Shown: one piece after another, positions 1 to 12,844 of the stretch
How the letters are laid out: every line of letters starts with the position of its first letter
Numbering within the stretch: position 1 is the first letter of the stretch
From: Bicyclus anynana
Lineage: Eukaryota; Arthropoda; Insecta; Lepidoptera; Nymphalidae
Assembly: GCF_947172395.1 (NCBI RefSeq)
Contig: NC_069090.1
Location: 5,652,291 to 5,716,290 of the forward strand
Direction of reading: 5' to 3'
Length of the DNA stretch: 64,000 nucleotides
Position numbers and translations under genes: made by a program
The notes under the pieces: model-generated
Told to the model about the DNA's origin: nothing
The model's database searches: none
Seen by the model: only the letters and a program-made list of their open reading frames with translations

Positions 1-10
1 AGAAAATTTC

Positions 11-667
11 ACTAACTGAAAAAGGAAAATCACAATTAAAACAGAAATATTATGAACTAATGATTTTATACTTATTTTTTGCTTGTTCATTATGAATATT
101 ATTTAAACGGGTACGGGTACAGAGTCCCGTCGTGACCACGATCCATGCAAGTGGGTCGAAATATCGACATTAAATAATATTTAGAAATATTATGTTTTAT
201 GCCAGTAGCCTTTACAGAACGAGCTGATGGCCCATATGAACGAATACTGGCTCTAATATCATCTAATGTATTCTACAATGTTAGGACATTTTGAGGGAGG
301 GTCCATATCGCAGGATTGTTTCGTATAGCAATTTCAGTCGTCATCGATCATTTCAGTCACTCAATTCGTACTAAGATTAACGCCTTTAAATAAGATGGCC
401 AGATATTTGTACCATGATGGTACCATGATGTAAAAAGGTTGTAGAACGTATAGTTTACTTCACGTTCTGTTTCAGACAATGTTATTCCACTTACGGGGCA
501 GCAATACAGGTCTCCATCTAGTACAGGGGCCCTTGCAGCTTGTATGTAAAACTTTAGTTAAAGAATTTAGCTAGTTAAAGCTTTTTTCATTTTTTTTTAT
601 TGTCAGATGGACTTCGACTTCGAATTGTTTCATCAACTAAAACTAAAAAAATTAAAAAAAATCTTAC
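11..667. other. K2P intron, left edge of the window
   Basis: This is the intron sequence after the exon ending at 668. I looked on the minus strand for the pore-2 exon and found no frame with a second GYG/GFG filter, so it must lie outside the window. Confidence 0.5.
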
Positions 668-3600
668 CCAACCATAAAAGCAACGCACACGGAGATCGGC
701 ACAGTAATAGACTGCGCGTCAAACGTGACATAGCTGAAGTCGCTTAGAGCGGGGCTGTCATGATGTACCGGTTCGGACCAGCCGCGGACTTCGGGACGAC
801 AGCGAGGGGAATACGGCTGCGGCATGGATACACTCCGCAAGTAAGCTCTCCTGGAAAATAAAGCCTTAATGAAAAGAAAACAATAACAAACTTAAGCTGA
901 CCTATCATATTAGGGTTGCCAGGTCGGCAAACCTAATAGCCGGACAGACCAGCCAGTTTGGCCGGACATTTGGGTAGAAAGGCCGGACACACTACATTAT
1001 TGAGGATTTTGTGTATGTAAAAATCCAACCCGCATGCCCAGCGTGGTCATTCTATGGGCAGTAACCTTATCCTGGTCAAAGCCAAACATAAACAGCCCCT
1101 AGTCCCCGGTGCCCCCGCTATTCCCGTCTCTGGCAGTGGTTGTGGTAACGGCGGGGCAAGGGGTATCAAGAATCTCCGTGGGAGATTCCACTACCAACCC
1201 CAACGACTAGTGCTGGCGGCTCGAGATCGTTGTGCTTGGAGGTCCATGCAAGAGGCCCATGTCCAGCAGTAGACATCAACCGGCTGATAAGGATGTAAAA
1301 ATCAAGCTTTTTTGATTATTAACATAAATCTTGTTAAATTCTAGTAAAATAATAAATAAAATCGAATGACAAAGTATGCACTTTATTATTAATCAGTAAA
1401 ACAGTCATCAGACAAAATTAAATTCTAGATACAACATATTTAAATTATTCTTAAATACTATATGAAAAGCACAAATAAAACTTTTTTAGCTAAAAAAAAT
1501 GCGAAATGTAAAAAGCCTAACAAAAGCCGGACAAGCCGGACACCGTTTGTGGTGGCCGGACACGCAACGTCTATGTTCGGCATGTCTATGTCTATGTCTG
1601 GCTATGTCCGGCTTTTCGGACGTCTGACAACGCACAAATCATGCTTACGTGGATTAGTGTCATAAATACTGTCTTTGATTTTATATTTTCGCGTTGGACA
1701 GCCAGACTAATACTTAACCAGCCCTTCTTACAGTCGACGCTGCGGTTAAATAATTCGAAAGAGCTTTACTTTCTTTCAAGAAATTTTCAGTTACAACTCT
1801 AAGCTCTTGTGTGTGAGAACCATTGACGTTTTCGCTTAGACCAATAATTACGATAGGACCTGCCTTGCAAGACGTTACCGCTATGTTAAAAGTATATGAT
1901 CACGATCTAACGTGTTTATATAAACTGCGTCTATAGAATCGATGTTTCATTGTGATAACATTACACGTGTGGGTAATGAATGTTATAGACAAGATGTCCC
2001 GTAATTAATGGATAATACGCATATGGTAGATACACCACCTAATTATCTAAAACTATTTTGAATAGTTCAAGTTATTATTGGTGTTACATATTTTCGATGT
2101 GTGAGTTTACCTCGTCTCCCCTCATGGTGAATTTTAGTGCTATACAAGTCCAAAGGTAATTTGTCTGAGCGTTGTTGACAGCAGCGTTATTCTCTCACCT
2201 CGGGTCGGGAGCGTACGGTGGTATCCTGTAGTCAGGAGTGACGTCAGAGTCTATGCACTCTCTCCACTCTCTCGGTCTCTCTATACTCTCCGCTTCGCTC
2301 GTTTCATACTGAAACAAACCTCTTACTTATAGATTGCAGTTGATTATTAATTTACCTTTTATCTATATAACATTCTTTTAACATTAAAAGAAAACAAAAA
2401 TGCATTTACTTTTATGTGAAACTTAACACATCCAAGTCTACAGTCAAATGCAAATCGTATGAAGGATTTCAATCATATTTCAAAACGAAAATTATTATTA
2501 TTATATAAGTACTCAGTATAAGCTTCGTCTTAGTTTAAGCCGATGGCCCTAGTATTTTTTCATTATAGTTTGATAGCAATCAATGAGCAATTACAGAGTT
2601 TAATATAACCACAAAGCCGCGTAGGAGCAGTGTGGTGGTTCTAAGCCCCAAGTCCTGTACTGGATCATTCAAAAGGAGCTGGAATTAATATTATAATGTA
2701 TACATACAAACAACCTACACTTCGTTTACAGATACATTTTCCCAATATGGTATCTATATCGGAACGTGATTACGTTCCATGAATACTATATACGCATCAA
2801 GTGCGATAGTCAGATAAAAGAGCTTGGTTCAGTATAAGTATGTTTTTTATACTGCGGTACTTTGTATTGGAAGAATTGAGAAGATTATGGCTTTAAACCT
2901 GAATAACTAACCCCTTCAATCGCTTAACGCTGAAGTGAAACGAACGAAAACCTTGATTGATCTACCAATTGAAAACAACGGCACAGCTGTGACTTTGAGC
3001 TGAAGTAAAGATTTTGTTTGTCCACGACGCAATTTTTTATAACTTTGTTTGTAAAATTGTATGTCTATGTCGACTAATAAACGATCATTCCATTCATATC
3101 TACTGTATCTATGACTCTTAGCAGACGCCGCGCGGTTTTACCCGCGTGATAATATTTAGCCTTCCTCGATAAATGGACTATCTAACACTGAAAGAATTGA
3201 AATGAAATGAAATGAAATTTATTTATTTTCTCCACATTATGATAATAATTATGTACAACAATATATCTATGTTAGGTTATAATTTGAATATACATGATAA
3301 TGTGTGGACTGGTGCTCGCACTGGGTACAAAACCTGTGTTGCAAGACACCAGGCCCTATCCCCGCACCTAATGAGTTAGTAATCCTAACAAATTAACAAT
3401 AAGTGTGACGTAATTAAACAATTTCGTAATATTCATTAAAAATATTAGAAAGTTACATATTTTCATATCAGTAAAGATTAATATCATATCAATATAGAGT
3501 AAACATTTTCGTGATATTCATAAAAAATAAGTATTCGAAAGTTACATAATTTCATATCTGTATTGGTTATTATTTTAAACAAAAAATGTGTGAATGAATG

Positions 3601-6600
3601 GATTAGTGTGTAGATTTGATGAGTGTGAGTGATACTGTATGTGTGTTTTGTGAGTTTATATTGGTGGTGTGTATTTTTGAAATATAGTGTATTATTTTTG
3701 AAATATAGTGTAGAATTGTTCAAATCGGACCAGTAGTTCCTGAGATAAGCGCGTTCAATCAAATGCACAAACAAACAAACAAACAAATTTTTCAGCTTTT
3801 TAATATAAGTATAGATAGTAGGATTGACACCTAACACAATTTTTTTCAAGAAGTTAGAGAATGTTATCGTGCCTAAAGAAATAGTGTTCTTTCAAAATAT
3901 ATCATTAGGCAATTAGAGGAGAAATAATTTCAAAATAGATCTCTAAGCAATTAGAGGAAAAATAAATACGCACCGTTTCAAGAATCACTGCCTTTTGTGC
4001 CCTACCCTTGATCCAGCAGTTAAACGAAAGGTATTGGTCGAAGCATTTCGCTTTATAAATAAACCGACTATCGGGACAATAATGGATTGATAGGCAAATT
4101 ATTATGCCGAGGAAAATATTAAAAAATACGCTAGACGCTTGAGATACGAAAAGAACAAGTTATAATTTTCCGAGGAACCCTATATAGCTACAAAATACGT
4201 ACGCACAAAGTACGCACGTATAAAAACGAAAACCCCAACACCATATCACGTTACGAGTATACGGAGCGCGACGTGTAATGTAATTACTGGCATCATTATT
4301 CGTACTTCTGGAACACATACCCGTATACGGGTAATTTCAGGACGTGGCGAAAATTATTTCCGGTATATTTTTGCATGATTCATCCATAACATACTCGTAT
4401 ATATTACTAGAGTTGTCAGGATTCGGTTAACAAAAGTTCTTGAATGTTTCGTCATCTTCTTTATTTCAAATACTGTTTTGATCTTTGTGTTGTGATGATA
4501 CTACTTTCGATTCGGAAAAGCAGACTTTGCAGAGAAGAATCGATAAGAAACTCTACATTAGCTCTTCTCAAAAAATGTTGGTTACAAACTGTTTTCTTCC
4601 GATATCGACTTAACTCGTGATTAGCTCAAAAGTAAATGATCAACTGCATAAGTACCCGCGTTTTTACGAAGGAAAAATATAATACGCAATTGACATTTCG
4701 TTATAATCTGCGTGGTGGACTGTTGGCCTAATTCTGAGAGTAGACTCGAGCTCAGCAGTGAGCCGATTCTTCTATCAGAATGAGAACTGGGCTATCAAGC
4801 ATCTAAATCTAAATAAAACTGATAATATTTTAGTTATTTCAATTGTAACTCTTGGTTTCGAAATCTCAATCTAAATAGGCACTCAGTCTATATACAGAAG
4901 GGTGATATTTGCATACCTGTATAGTCCGAATATGGACCACGCGTCTCCTCGAAAAGCCAGGGCATCCCCGGCACAGGCACACCAACGCATATATGCATTT
5001 AAACCAACTGGCCAATAGTTCACCTGTGAAAAGCGAATAACTATTACCATATCTAACGTAGGTACTCCTTACGTATTTCCATATCATACACAAATTTAGC
5101 ATGGTATCTATACTAATATTATAAAGCTGAAGAGTTTATTTGTTTGCTTGAACGCGCTAACCTCAAGAACTACTGGTCCGATTTGAAAAATTCTTTCAGT
5201 TTTAGGTAGCCCATTCATCGAGGAAGGCTATAGGTTATATATTATCCCAGTATTCCTACGGGAATGGGAACCATGCGGGTGAAACCGTGCAGCGTCAGCA
5301 AGTAGAATATAAATCTTAGACGTATTATTCACATCTATTGGGCGACCACTCAAAACCAGCGGCTTTCTGCAAGCCGCTTGATGTCTTCGGTCCATCTAGT
5401 GGGGGGTCGACCAACACTGCGCTTTCCGGTGCGAGGTAGACATACCAGCACCTTGGTTTTACGAGTATTAATAATCTGGGTAAACTCACCAACGTTACTG
5501 AGGTACAGCAAAAAGAGAGGCATTCCCAGAAGAGCGTAGAAGACGGTCATGATCTTTCCCCAACTAGTTCGAGGACTCAGGTGACCGTAGCCTAAAATGA
5601 CATTTGGAATACATGACAAATAAAACCAAAGATCTCTCTAAAGAAAATTAAAGTTGGAGAGTTGAATTAATAGATAACGTTAGCTTTCGTTGCCCCTGAT
5701 CTTCTTACAATTACAATTATCAGAACTACAAGTGTCTCATGTTTACAATTTTGACAGTTATTTTTGAGACCCAAAGGGTAGATGAGATTTTTTTTAATGA
5801 TGAGTCTATAAAAGCGATTCGTTCGAAATCCGATCAGGATTCAAAATTTTAAATTCAAAATCGTTTACTTTACAAACATTTTTGAAAGCTCAAGGTAAAG
5901 AAAAGGCAAGAAGAACTATAAAAATACGAGTCTTTATAAACAGTCACATACCATGTTATCATTACTGTTAGCCATAGCCAGTGATAAGTAGGTATATCTT
6001 CTGATAGGGGTTTATGGTCGTTTTATGTAAAGGTCCCTTAGTGCCCCATAAAATATGGCACATCAATGTGATTACAATATTCTGTTTGCCCTCTTACTAC
6101 GAACGTTTTTATGGTTTTGGGGTACATATTAGTCAATACTATTAACCTAAGAGGTCATGAAATTCAAGGAGATTCTTTATACTAAAGGAACTAATATTAT
6201 TTTTTATCTGCCATCTAATCAAAATCAAAATTATGTCGAGTGGTTCTTATACAATTGGTATTGTGAGGCTTCCTAAATATGGAAATGTGACCACCGATTT
6301 TTTTGACTCTCAAAATCCCCACCAGACAAACCGGATTTAAATTTTCAATTTATTTTTAAGGACATTGTCAATAAACTAGGAAAATTATAATTTCGGATCA
6401 AAACATCCTGGATTCGAGTTCTGAGTTGGGCTATATTTTCTTTTTTTTTAAAGAAATTTTCTCCATCTTCTACTCTTATCCACTTATGTGAATTTCTTTC
6501 AAAATACGAGTAGTATGTTTCTTACCTATAGTAGTGATCACAGTAAGAGAGTACAAGAAAGCTGAAGAGAAACTCCACTGTCTCGACGATCTTCCACCAT

Positions 6601-9600
6601 CCCAGCCTCGACGCACTGCCTTTACTATTTTCCCTTGGTAACTTTTCAGCTCGATGTTTATACTAAAATCATTTGCGATAACCATAGAAATAAAAACAAA
6701 AAAAAAATGTTATACATACCTAAAATCTTTAAATTTCATAATAAGAATGTTGACGGGTATATAGAATAGAATAGAATAGAATATATCTATATGAAGATTA
6801 TAATAAATTGAACTCTTTAGTTTTTACAAATGTCTAGCAGAAGCGATTCATAATTATGCCAATAAATTTTCCAGCAATGATGAGATGCCCTTATAAAACC
6901 TGTAGCTTAAATTTTCAAAAAATCTTATATACTTGATGCAAAACGAAATTCATACCCACTGTAGAACGTAAGGCATACACCGTCCAAAACAATTGTAAAA
7001 TATTTACAATTGCACAATACTAACATGTATTGGGCTATTTCAAGCTCTTTTTATAAAATGTTTTTTTTATAAACATTTTAGTCGAACCTTTACCTTTCTT
7101 TCAGAGCAGTCTCGTTGAACAAATTGAAGGTAAGCGTAACATTTTGCCACAAATATTGGGCTGTGCTATCCCTTTCCCGCGCCATGTTGTTTACTCTCTC
7201 AATCTCGCTCGCTCCTTCTATCGCTTGGAACATGAAAGCGCCTAAAATAATAAATAAACATATGCTTTGTATATGGAATATTTAGGAAGGAACTATTATA
7301 GTTATATTTTGATATAAGTTGTTAATAAAGCAGTTTGGTATCAAAATATTGTGGTGTAAACAAGGTAAGGTAAGGCGGTCGACACACGATCCTGCGTACC
7401 ACTGCGGAAAACGGCGAAAACGCTATTAGGCATTCGCGCGTACGAGTATGGCTAGATTGTTCAATTGTTATTAGGCTGATCGCTGATATTATTAGATTTC
7501 ATGTGACAACTAGCCTTTTTTGTGTTGGGAACAAAATCGCCAAATTCACAGTTGATATTCGAATAAATTACGTTTACCTGACACCTTAACGTAATATTGG
7601 TGATTCTAAGCTTCATATCCCCTTTCATATAAAGAGGCCGGCCTGTAATGGGGCTATAAAAATAATTATGTGTTTAGGCGATTGCTACATGACCTCACAA
7701 ATCGGCAAGAAGGAAAAGCAGGTCCTCTTCATTCAATTGTATGTAAAGTCATGTTCATTGAATTGTATGTAATGCCTTACTTGACCGTCTAGACAAAAGA
7801 GCGCTAGTCAATAGGTATATAGACAGAATGTAGCAAACATGGGATAGCCCACTACTTCTAACTCTTCATTATTGCCAGTGTCTGCAGTTTTAATAGAAAT
7901 TCATTAGCGAAGGCTGAAGCCGCTGAAGCTAATTACGATATCCGCCGCCGCGTCTCGCAGCGCCATGTGAAACTCACCTCAGCTTGTCGGTACAAGAGCA
8001 GGTCAATTCACTAACTTTGACGTATGTTAGTTGACATAATACAAATATTACCAACTAGCTATTGTTAGTCATTCATAAGTCACGTGATTACGTATTCACT
8101 ATTTAATGCTAAATTATCAAAATTGAGATTACAGGTAGAAAATGTCATTCAGTGCCTACTGGCAGCTCTTCGTGGATATCAAAGTAGGTAGATGATATTT
8201 CCCAGTTGAAATTTTGTTTTTTGTAAACAATGGGCTTTATGGATTAAGAAAATTCGGTGGATATTTGATGTTGATTGAGACATATAGACCAGTGGATATG
8301 ACTTTTGCTTTCAGGGCGTGCACCTCCTACTTTTTAGTTATGAGCAGTCTAAGAAATTAATATATCTCAAACGGTGTAGGAACACGAGGAAACTTACATA
8401 CCTGAGAATTTTCTTAATTCTCTCCGTGTGTGAAGTCTGCCAATCCTCATTGTGCCAGCATGGTGGACTAAGGCATTCTGAGAGGAGACTTAAGCTCAAC
8501 AGTGAACCGAATATGGTTGTTAATTATGATTTGATTTGTATTTTAATAGGTTGATAAACACCAAATTAGTGAATAGGCCAGCAGATCTGTAATTCGACGT
8601 ACTCATTAAGAGATTCACACGTACGAGTAAGTACTATCAGTTTAATTACCACACAACAACAAGCTTCAAAGGTCGTTCACGATCATTAAATCCTGAATTT
8701 AGTCACCCGAAAATTAGCTTATTCAAACGTATAGTATTGTCTACGCCTAATTTCATACAATACCCTTTTAATATTATAGTAGCGATAATTAAACGGGCAC
8801 AATAGATTATTGGGACAAAATCGATTTCCGAAGGTCTTTGTTAATGTAACAGCATAAATAATTTACGCTCCATTAAATTTTAAATCACGTTGGAAATGAT
8901 TTATTCTGCGTTATGAAGAGCTTTTATAAAATCCGAATGTTTTCTGTGGAAACAATTTTTCAAGACTCTTTATTGAAGTGATTTTTGATTACATTTAACG
9001 TGCTTAAATAAAAATGTACCTACTCATGTTGAAGTTGTAATCCTCATCCAATAAGCCAGTTTGTCTATATTAATATTATGAAGAAGTAATGTTTATGGTA
9101 TTGTAGGGGGTAATCTCTAGATTCACAGAACCATAGGCTATATTTTATCCATACGGGCCGGTAAATGGCAAGCTGTAGCTAAAGATAGAGAAAGGTGACA
9201 AACATTGGAGGAGGCTTTTACCTTATGGGAGTTTATATAAAACTGGAATGTAAAACAAAATCAAATTCATTTTAGGAATATAATTAAAGATTATTTGTGT
9301 TAATTTTTAGGTGCATTTGGAATTAAACTATTATTTATCTTTTATTTATTTATCAGTCTTTATTAATTTTAACAATATTAATGAAATACAAAATATAGCA
9401 CTATTAAAAATATATAAAAAAATCAACCTGCGGGACATTCGAGTGTCCAAGCAAGCATTCTCACTGGCTGGCTATAGATAGCCAGTGAGAATTGGAACGT
9501 ATTTGTCGCTGCAACTTACCAGCGATAGTGTAAGCGAGGACCAACACCACAACGCCAAAGTTAGAGAACAAGAAGACAAGTAACTCCACACGTATTGCGG

Positions 9601-11216
9601 ATGCGTTATCCATAGATAGCGACCCATCAGCCAGTGAGAATTGATACTTATTTGGTGCTGCAACTTACCAGCGACAAGCAACGCCAACGTTGTAGAACAA
9701 AAAGGCAAGTTAACTCCACACAGTCCACACGAAGTTGCGGATGCGTTAGCCTATAGATAGCGACCCATCAGCCAGTGAGAATTGATGTATGTATTTCTTG
9801 ATGCAACTTACCAGCGATAGTGTAAGCAACACCACAACGCCAACGTTGTAGAACAAGAAGACAGGTTAATTCCACACGTAGTTGCGGATGCGCGATCCTT
9901 TAGATAGCGACCCATCAGCCAGTGAGAATTGGTACGTTGTTACTGCTGCAACTTACCAGCTATAGTGTAAGCGAGGACCAACACCACAACGCCAAAGTTA
10001 GAGAACAAGAAGACAAGTAACTCCACACGTATTGCGGATGCGTTATCCATAGATAGCGACCCATCAGCCAGTGAGAATTGATACTTATTTGGTGCTGCAA
10101 CTTACCAGCGACAAGCAACGCCAACGTTGTAGAACAAAAAGGCAAGTTAACTCCACACAGTCCACACGAAGTTGCGGATGCGTTAGCCTATAGATAGCGA
10201 CCCATCAGCCAGTGAGAATTGATGTATGTATTTCTTGATGCAACTTACCAGCGATAGTGTAAGCAACACCACAACGCCAACGTTGTAGAACAAGAAGACA
10301 GGTTAATTCCACACGTAGTTGCGGATGCGCGATCCTTTAGATAGCGACCCATCAGCCAGTGAGAATTGGTACGTTGTTACTGCTGCAACTTACCAGCTAT
10401 AGTGTAAGCGAGGACCAACACCACAACGCCAAAGTTAGAGAACAAGAAGACAAGTAACTCCACACGTATTGCGGATGCGTTATCCATAGATAGCGACCCA
10501 TCAGCCAGTGAGAATTGATACTTATTTGGTGCTGCAACTTACCAGCGACAAGCAACGCCAACGTTGTAGAACAAAAAGGCAAGTTAACTCCACACAGTCC
10601 ACACGAAGTTGCGGATGCGTTAGCCTATAGATAGCGACCCATCAGCCAGTGAGAATTGATGTATGTATTTCTTGATGCAACTTACCAGCGATAGTGTAAG
10701 CAACACCACAACGCCAACGTTGTAGAACAAGAAGACAGGTTAATTCCACACGTAGTTGCGGATGCGCGATCCTTTAGATAGCGACCCATCAGCCAGTGAG
10801 AATTGGTACGTTGTTACTGCTGCAACTTACCAGCTATAGTGTAAGCGAGGACCAACACCACAACGCCAAAGTTAGAGAACAAGAAGACAAGTAACTCCAC
10901 ACGTATTGCGGATGCGTTATCCATAGATAGCGACCCATCAGCCAGTGAGAATTGATACTTATTTGATGCTGCAACTTACCAGCGATAAGCAACGCCAACA
11001 CAACACACAGTCCACACGAAGTTGCGGATGCGTTAGTCTATAGATAGCGACCCATCAGCCAGTGAGAATTGGTGTATGTATTTGATGCTGCAACTTACCA
11101 GCGATAGTGTAAGCGACGACCAACACCACAACGCCAACGTTGGAGAACAGGAAGGCGAGGAGACTCCTCACGTAGTTGCGGATGCGCGACGCGAGCCGGC
11201 GCTTGCGGCGGGGCAT
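668..11216 (-). CDS. Two-pore-domain (K2P/TWIK-type) potassium channel, partial, seven exons
   Basis: Exons on the minus strand: 11216-11099, 7241-7094, 6662-6526, 5591-5490, 5023-4917, 2308-2199 and 850-668. All junctions have GT/AG and compatible phases. The product is a leak K+ channel subunit of the plasma membrane. Exon 1 gives a basic start (MPRRKRRLASRIRNY) and TM1 (NVGVVVLVVAYTIAG). Exon 2 gives the extracellular cap with N-glycosylation-like NVT and NET. Exons 3-4 encode pore helix 1 and the selectivity filter TTIGYGH, split by an intron, then TM2 ending LYLSNVGEL. Exon 5 is the basic linker (CLCRGCPGFSRRR). Exons 6-7 are a long cytoplasmic loop rich in S, P and E, and the start of TM3 (ITVPISVCVAFMVG). 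TM3 to pore 2 to TM4 must lie left of base 1. The ATG at 11216 has an in-frame TAG just upstream; a further upstream exon joined at that AG is possible. The family is firm, but the orthologue is not assigned. Confidence 0.9.
1150..1295 (+). mobile_element. RTE-type LINE 3' end fragment
   Basis: The run CTCGAGATCGTTGTGCTTGG, followed by AGGCCCATGTCCAGCAGTAG and an ending close to CGGCTGATAAGGATG, is the 3' end shared with the copies at 17421, 29780, 35200 and 49938. It lies in a K2P intron and has no intact coding sequence. Confidence 0.65.
3190..3420 (-). mobile_element. Retroelement 3' end with a pentanucleotide tail
   Basis: On the minus strand a tail of repeated TTTCA units (GAAAT x4 on the plus strand near 3200) follows about 200 bp of non-coding sequence. 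This is the usual look of a 5'-truncated non-LTR element ending in a simple repeat. It lies in the K2P intron between the exons at 2308 and 4917. The family is not identified. Confidence 0.45.
3716..3822 (-). mobile_element. Helitron-like fragment (5' half, inverted)
   Basis: The block (GTTCAAATCGGACCAGTAG, then GCGCGTTCAA, then AATATAAGTATAGATAG) is the reverse complement of the 5' part of the element seen complete at 5107 and 20493. Confidence 0.55.
4711..4790 (+). mobile_element. tRNA-derived SINE, 3' fragment
   Basis: CGTGGTGGACTGTTGGCCTAA, then GAGACTCGAGCTCAGCAGTGAGCC-type sequence, matches the 3' end of the complete SINE at 21572. It lies just outside the K2P exon that ends at 4917. 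Confidence 0.55.
5107..5302 (+). mobile_element. Short non-autonomous Helitron-like element
   Basis: It starts TCTATACTAATATTATAAAG after an A. It contains GAACGCGCTAA and TATCCCAGTATTCCTACGGG, and ends with the hairpin region GCGGGTGAAACCGTGC, then CAGCAAG before T. Related copies end in CTAG|T. A 5' TC, a 3' hairpin and CTRR, with insertion between A and T, is the Helitron signature. It is non-coding and lies in a K2P intron. Confidence 0.7.
5344..5462 (-). mobile_element. RTE-type LINE fragment beside a K2P exon
   Basis: The minus strand reads RTGKRSVGRPPTRWTEDIK, the C-terminal tail common to lepidopteran RTE-like reverse transcriptases. It sits about 30 bases inside the intron from the K2P donor at 5490. 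Confidence 0.75.
7242..9471. other. K2P intron, distal part
   Basis: No exon is recognised here. A SINE 3' segment on the plus strand lies at about 8380-8500 (ACACGAGGAAAC, CAATCCTCATTGTGCCAGCA, GGTGGACTAAGG). The remainder is AT-rich without a recognisable family. Confidence 0.4.
9472..11098 (-). repeat. Tandem array of decayed TM1-exon copies with a 437-bp higher-order repeat
   Basis: The marker GCGACCCATCAG recurs at 9619, 9760, 9907, 10056, 10197, 10344, 10493, 10634, 10781, 10930 and 11047. The spacings are 141, 147 and 149 bp, repeated three times, then 117. This is a three-monomer higher-order unit of 437 bp, with successive copies nearly identical. Each monomer resembles the 3' part of the genuine K2P TM1 exon (11099-11216) plus its donor CTG|GTAAGTTGCA and about 50 bp of intron. 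All copies lie in the intron just downstream of that exon, on the same strand. Indels and stops break the TM1 frame in the monomers I translated: one type keeps an LFSN-GVVVLV-AYTIAG stretch before the donor but is frameshifted upstream. The open stretches of 61-78 codons in the array are in a different frame and are not genes. Confidence 0.92.
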
Positions 11217-12449
11217 ATTCTACGGAGTCATGGCTGCGTTACCCCGCCCGGTTCTAGCTCATAGTGCTAATGAGGACATCTGGAATTAACGATTCATTTT
11301 TATTTCATTGAAAAGAATATTTGCCATTTCTTTTTTAATATGATCAATATTCCTGTTTCCTTCCAGTTGGACGTACAGCTAAGCGTTCCGGTAAAATGCC
11401 GCTTAGAAACTATATGAGGTATATGGGTAGAATGAACTTAAAATTAGCCCGCTTCCATCTTAGACTGCACCATCACCAGGTGCGATGTCACGCGCAGTCA
11501 AGGGCTAACTTGTCATTGAATAATAAAATAAAATTAGCCAGAAAAGACAGTATTAGGAGTGGATAAAACAACAGTCCAGACCAAATAAACAGACAAATTT
11601 TGAACGAGAGAGAGAAAAAGTAATACGTCAGGTTGGGATCGAAATAAAAGTTGGAAATCTAAGCAGCATAATGCTGGAGACGAAGGAGAAATGGGAAGCT
11701 ATAAGATTTTATCTGAAAGGAATGAAAAAGAAAGAAATAGAGCTCGGCTATACATAGAGGTGTTGGTCGAATTGGCAGGAACACCAACGCCTTAGGGTCA
11801 GGAGCGGCTTTTTTTCGGCACTATCCGGTTCAGAATGTCCAAGAGGATTTTTTCCTCCTGCAATTTTTTTTTTTGCAGGAGTCCATGAAAAGAAAACCAG
11901 TCCATGGGAAATCGAACCACAAACGATCCTACCAACCGACGACCGACCGATATTATCCCAATATCCCCGGGTGAAATGTTATGCGCAGTTCATCTCATAG
12001 TCACTCATATAAGTTGCAGTTTTAAACGTACACATATAGTTTCGTTCGTTTTTTCAAAAATATATAAATATATTCGTTCAAAAATATCATAAAAATACAT
12101 AAATCATTACAATTACATGAAACACATCCACTCGTTTAATAAAATTAAATTAAATTAAATATAAGAGGAAACTCGTACGAACAATATTTACATCATCACA
12201 TCAACGATACGTTTACGTGTTTCAAGATGAATGATACGAGTCGGAAGTTTTATATCATAAATATGACCGGAATTTAAACAAGTTTTATGTTATGATTAAC
12301 CTAAAACCTTTTTAAAACGCCATTCCGATGAAGTGTGTTGATATTTGTGATGATTTCTGTTTAACGATGTCGCATTTAACTTTATTTACAACTAACGCTT
12401 CGCCGTTTCACCCGCGTTGTTCCCGTTCCCGTGGGAATGATCATCATCA

Positions 12450-12640
12450 TCATTATCAACCCATATTCGGCTCACTGCTGAGTATGAGTGTCCTCTCAGA
12501 ATGAGAGGTGTTAAGCTTTAGTCCACCACGCTGGCCCAATGCGGATTGTCAGACTTCACACACGCAGAGAGTTAATAAAATTCTCTGGAATGCAGGTTTC
12601 CTCGCAACGTTTTTCCTTTACCATTTGAAACACGTAATAT
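12450..12640 (-). mobile_element. tRNA-derived SINE, truncated
   Basis: CATATTCGGCTCACTGCTGAG, CCACCACGCTGGCCCAATGC and the oligo stretch AAATTCTCTGG match, in reverse, the element complete at 21572. The tRNA-like head is missing. Confidence 0.65.
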
Positions 12641-12675
12641 TTAATTTCTTATAAAATCTTTTTAACAAAACAATT

Positions 12676-12844
12676 GAACCGACTTCAAAAAGCGCAAAAA
12701 TATACTAAAAAGCGATAAATAACATAAATGTATAATAATTACGTCACTGGTTTGGCACCCTCTTCAAAGTGATCAGAAAGTAGCACTTTCGACGTTATTT
12801 ATCGCTTTTTAGTAGGTATATTTTTGTAATTTTGAATTCGGTTC
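12676..12844. mobile_element. Foldback MITE, 169 bp
   Basis: The left arm begins GAACCGACTTCAAAAAGCGC and the right end, reverse-complemented, begins GAACCGAATTCAAAATTAC. Both arms continue with AAAAATATAC(CT)ACTAAAAAGCGATAAATAAC, giving inverted repeats of about 50 bp around a 60-70 bp centre. It is non-coding. Confidence 0.75.

Noticed and set aside
9472..10582. Three minus-strand open frames of 61-78 codons with identical sequence
   Set aside because: They are periodic by-products of the 437-bp higher-order repeat, read in a frame different from the TM1 exon.
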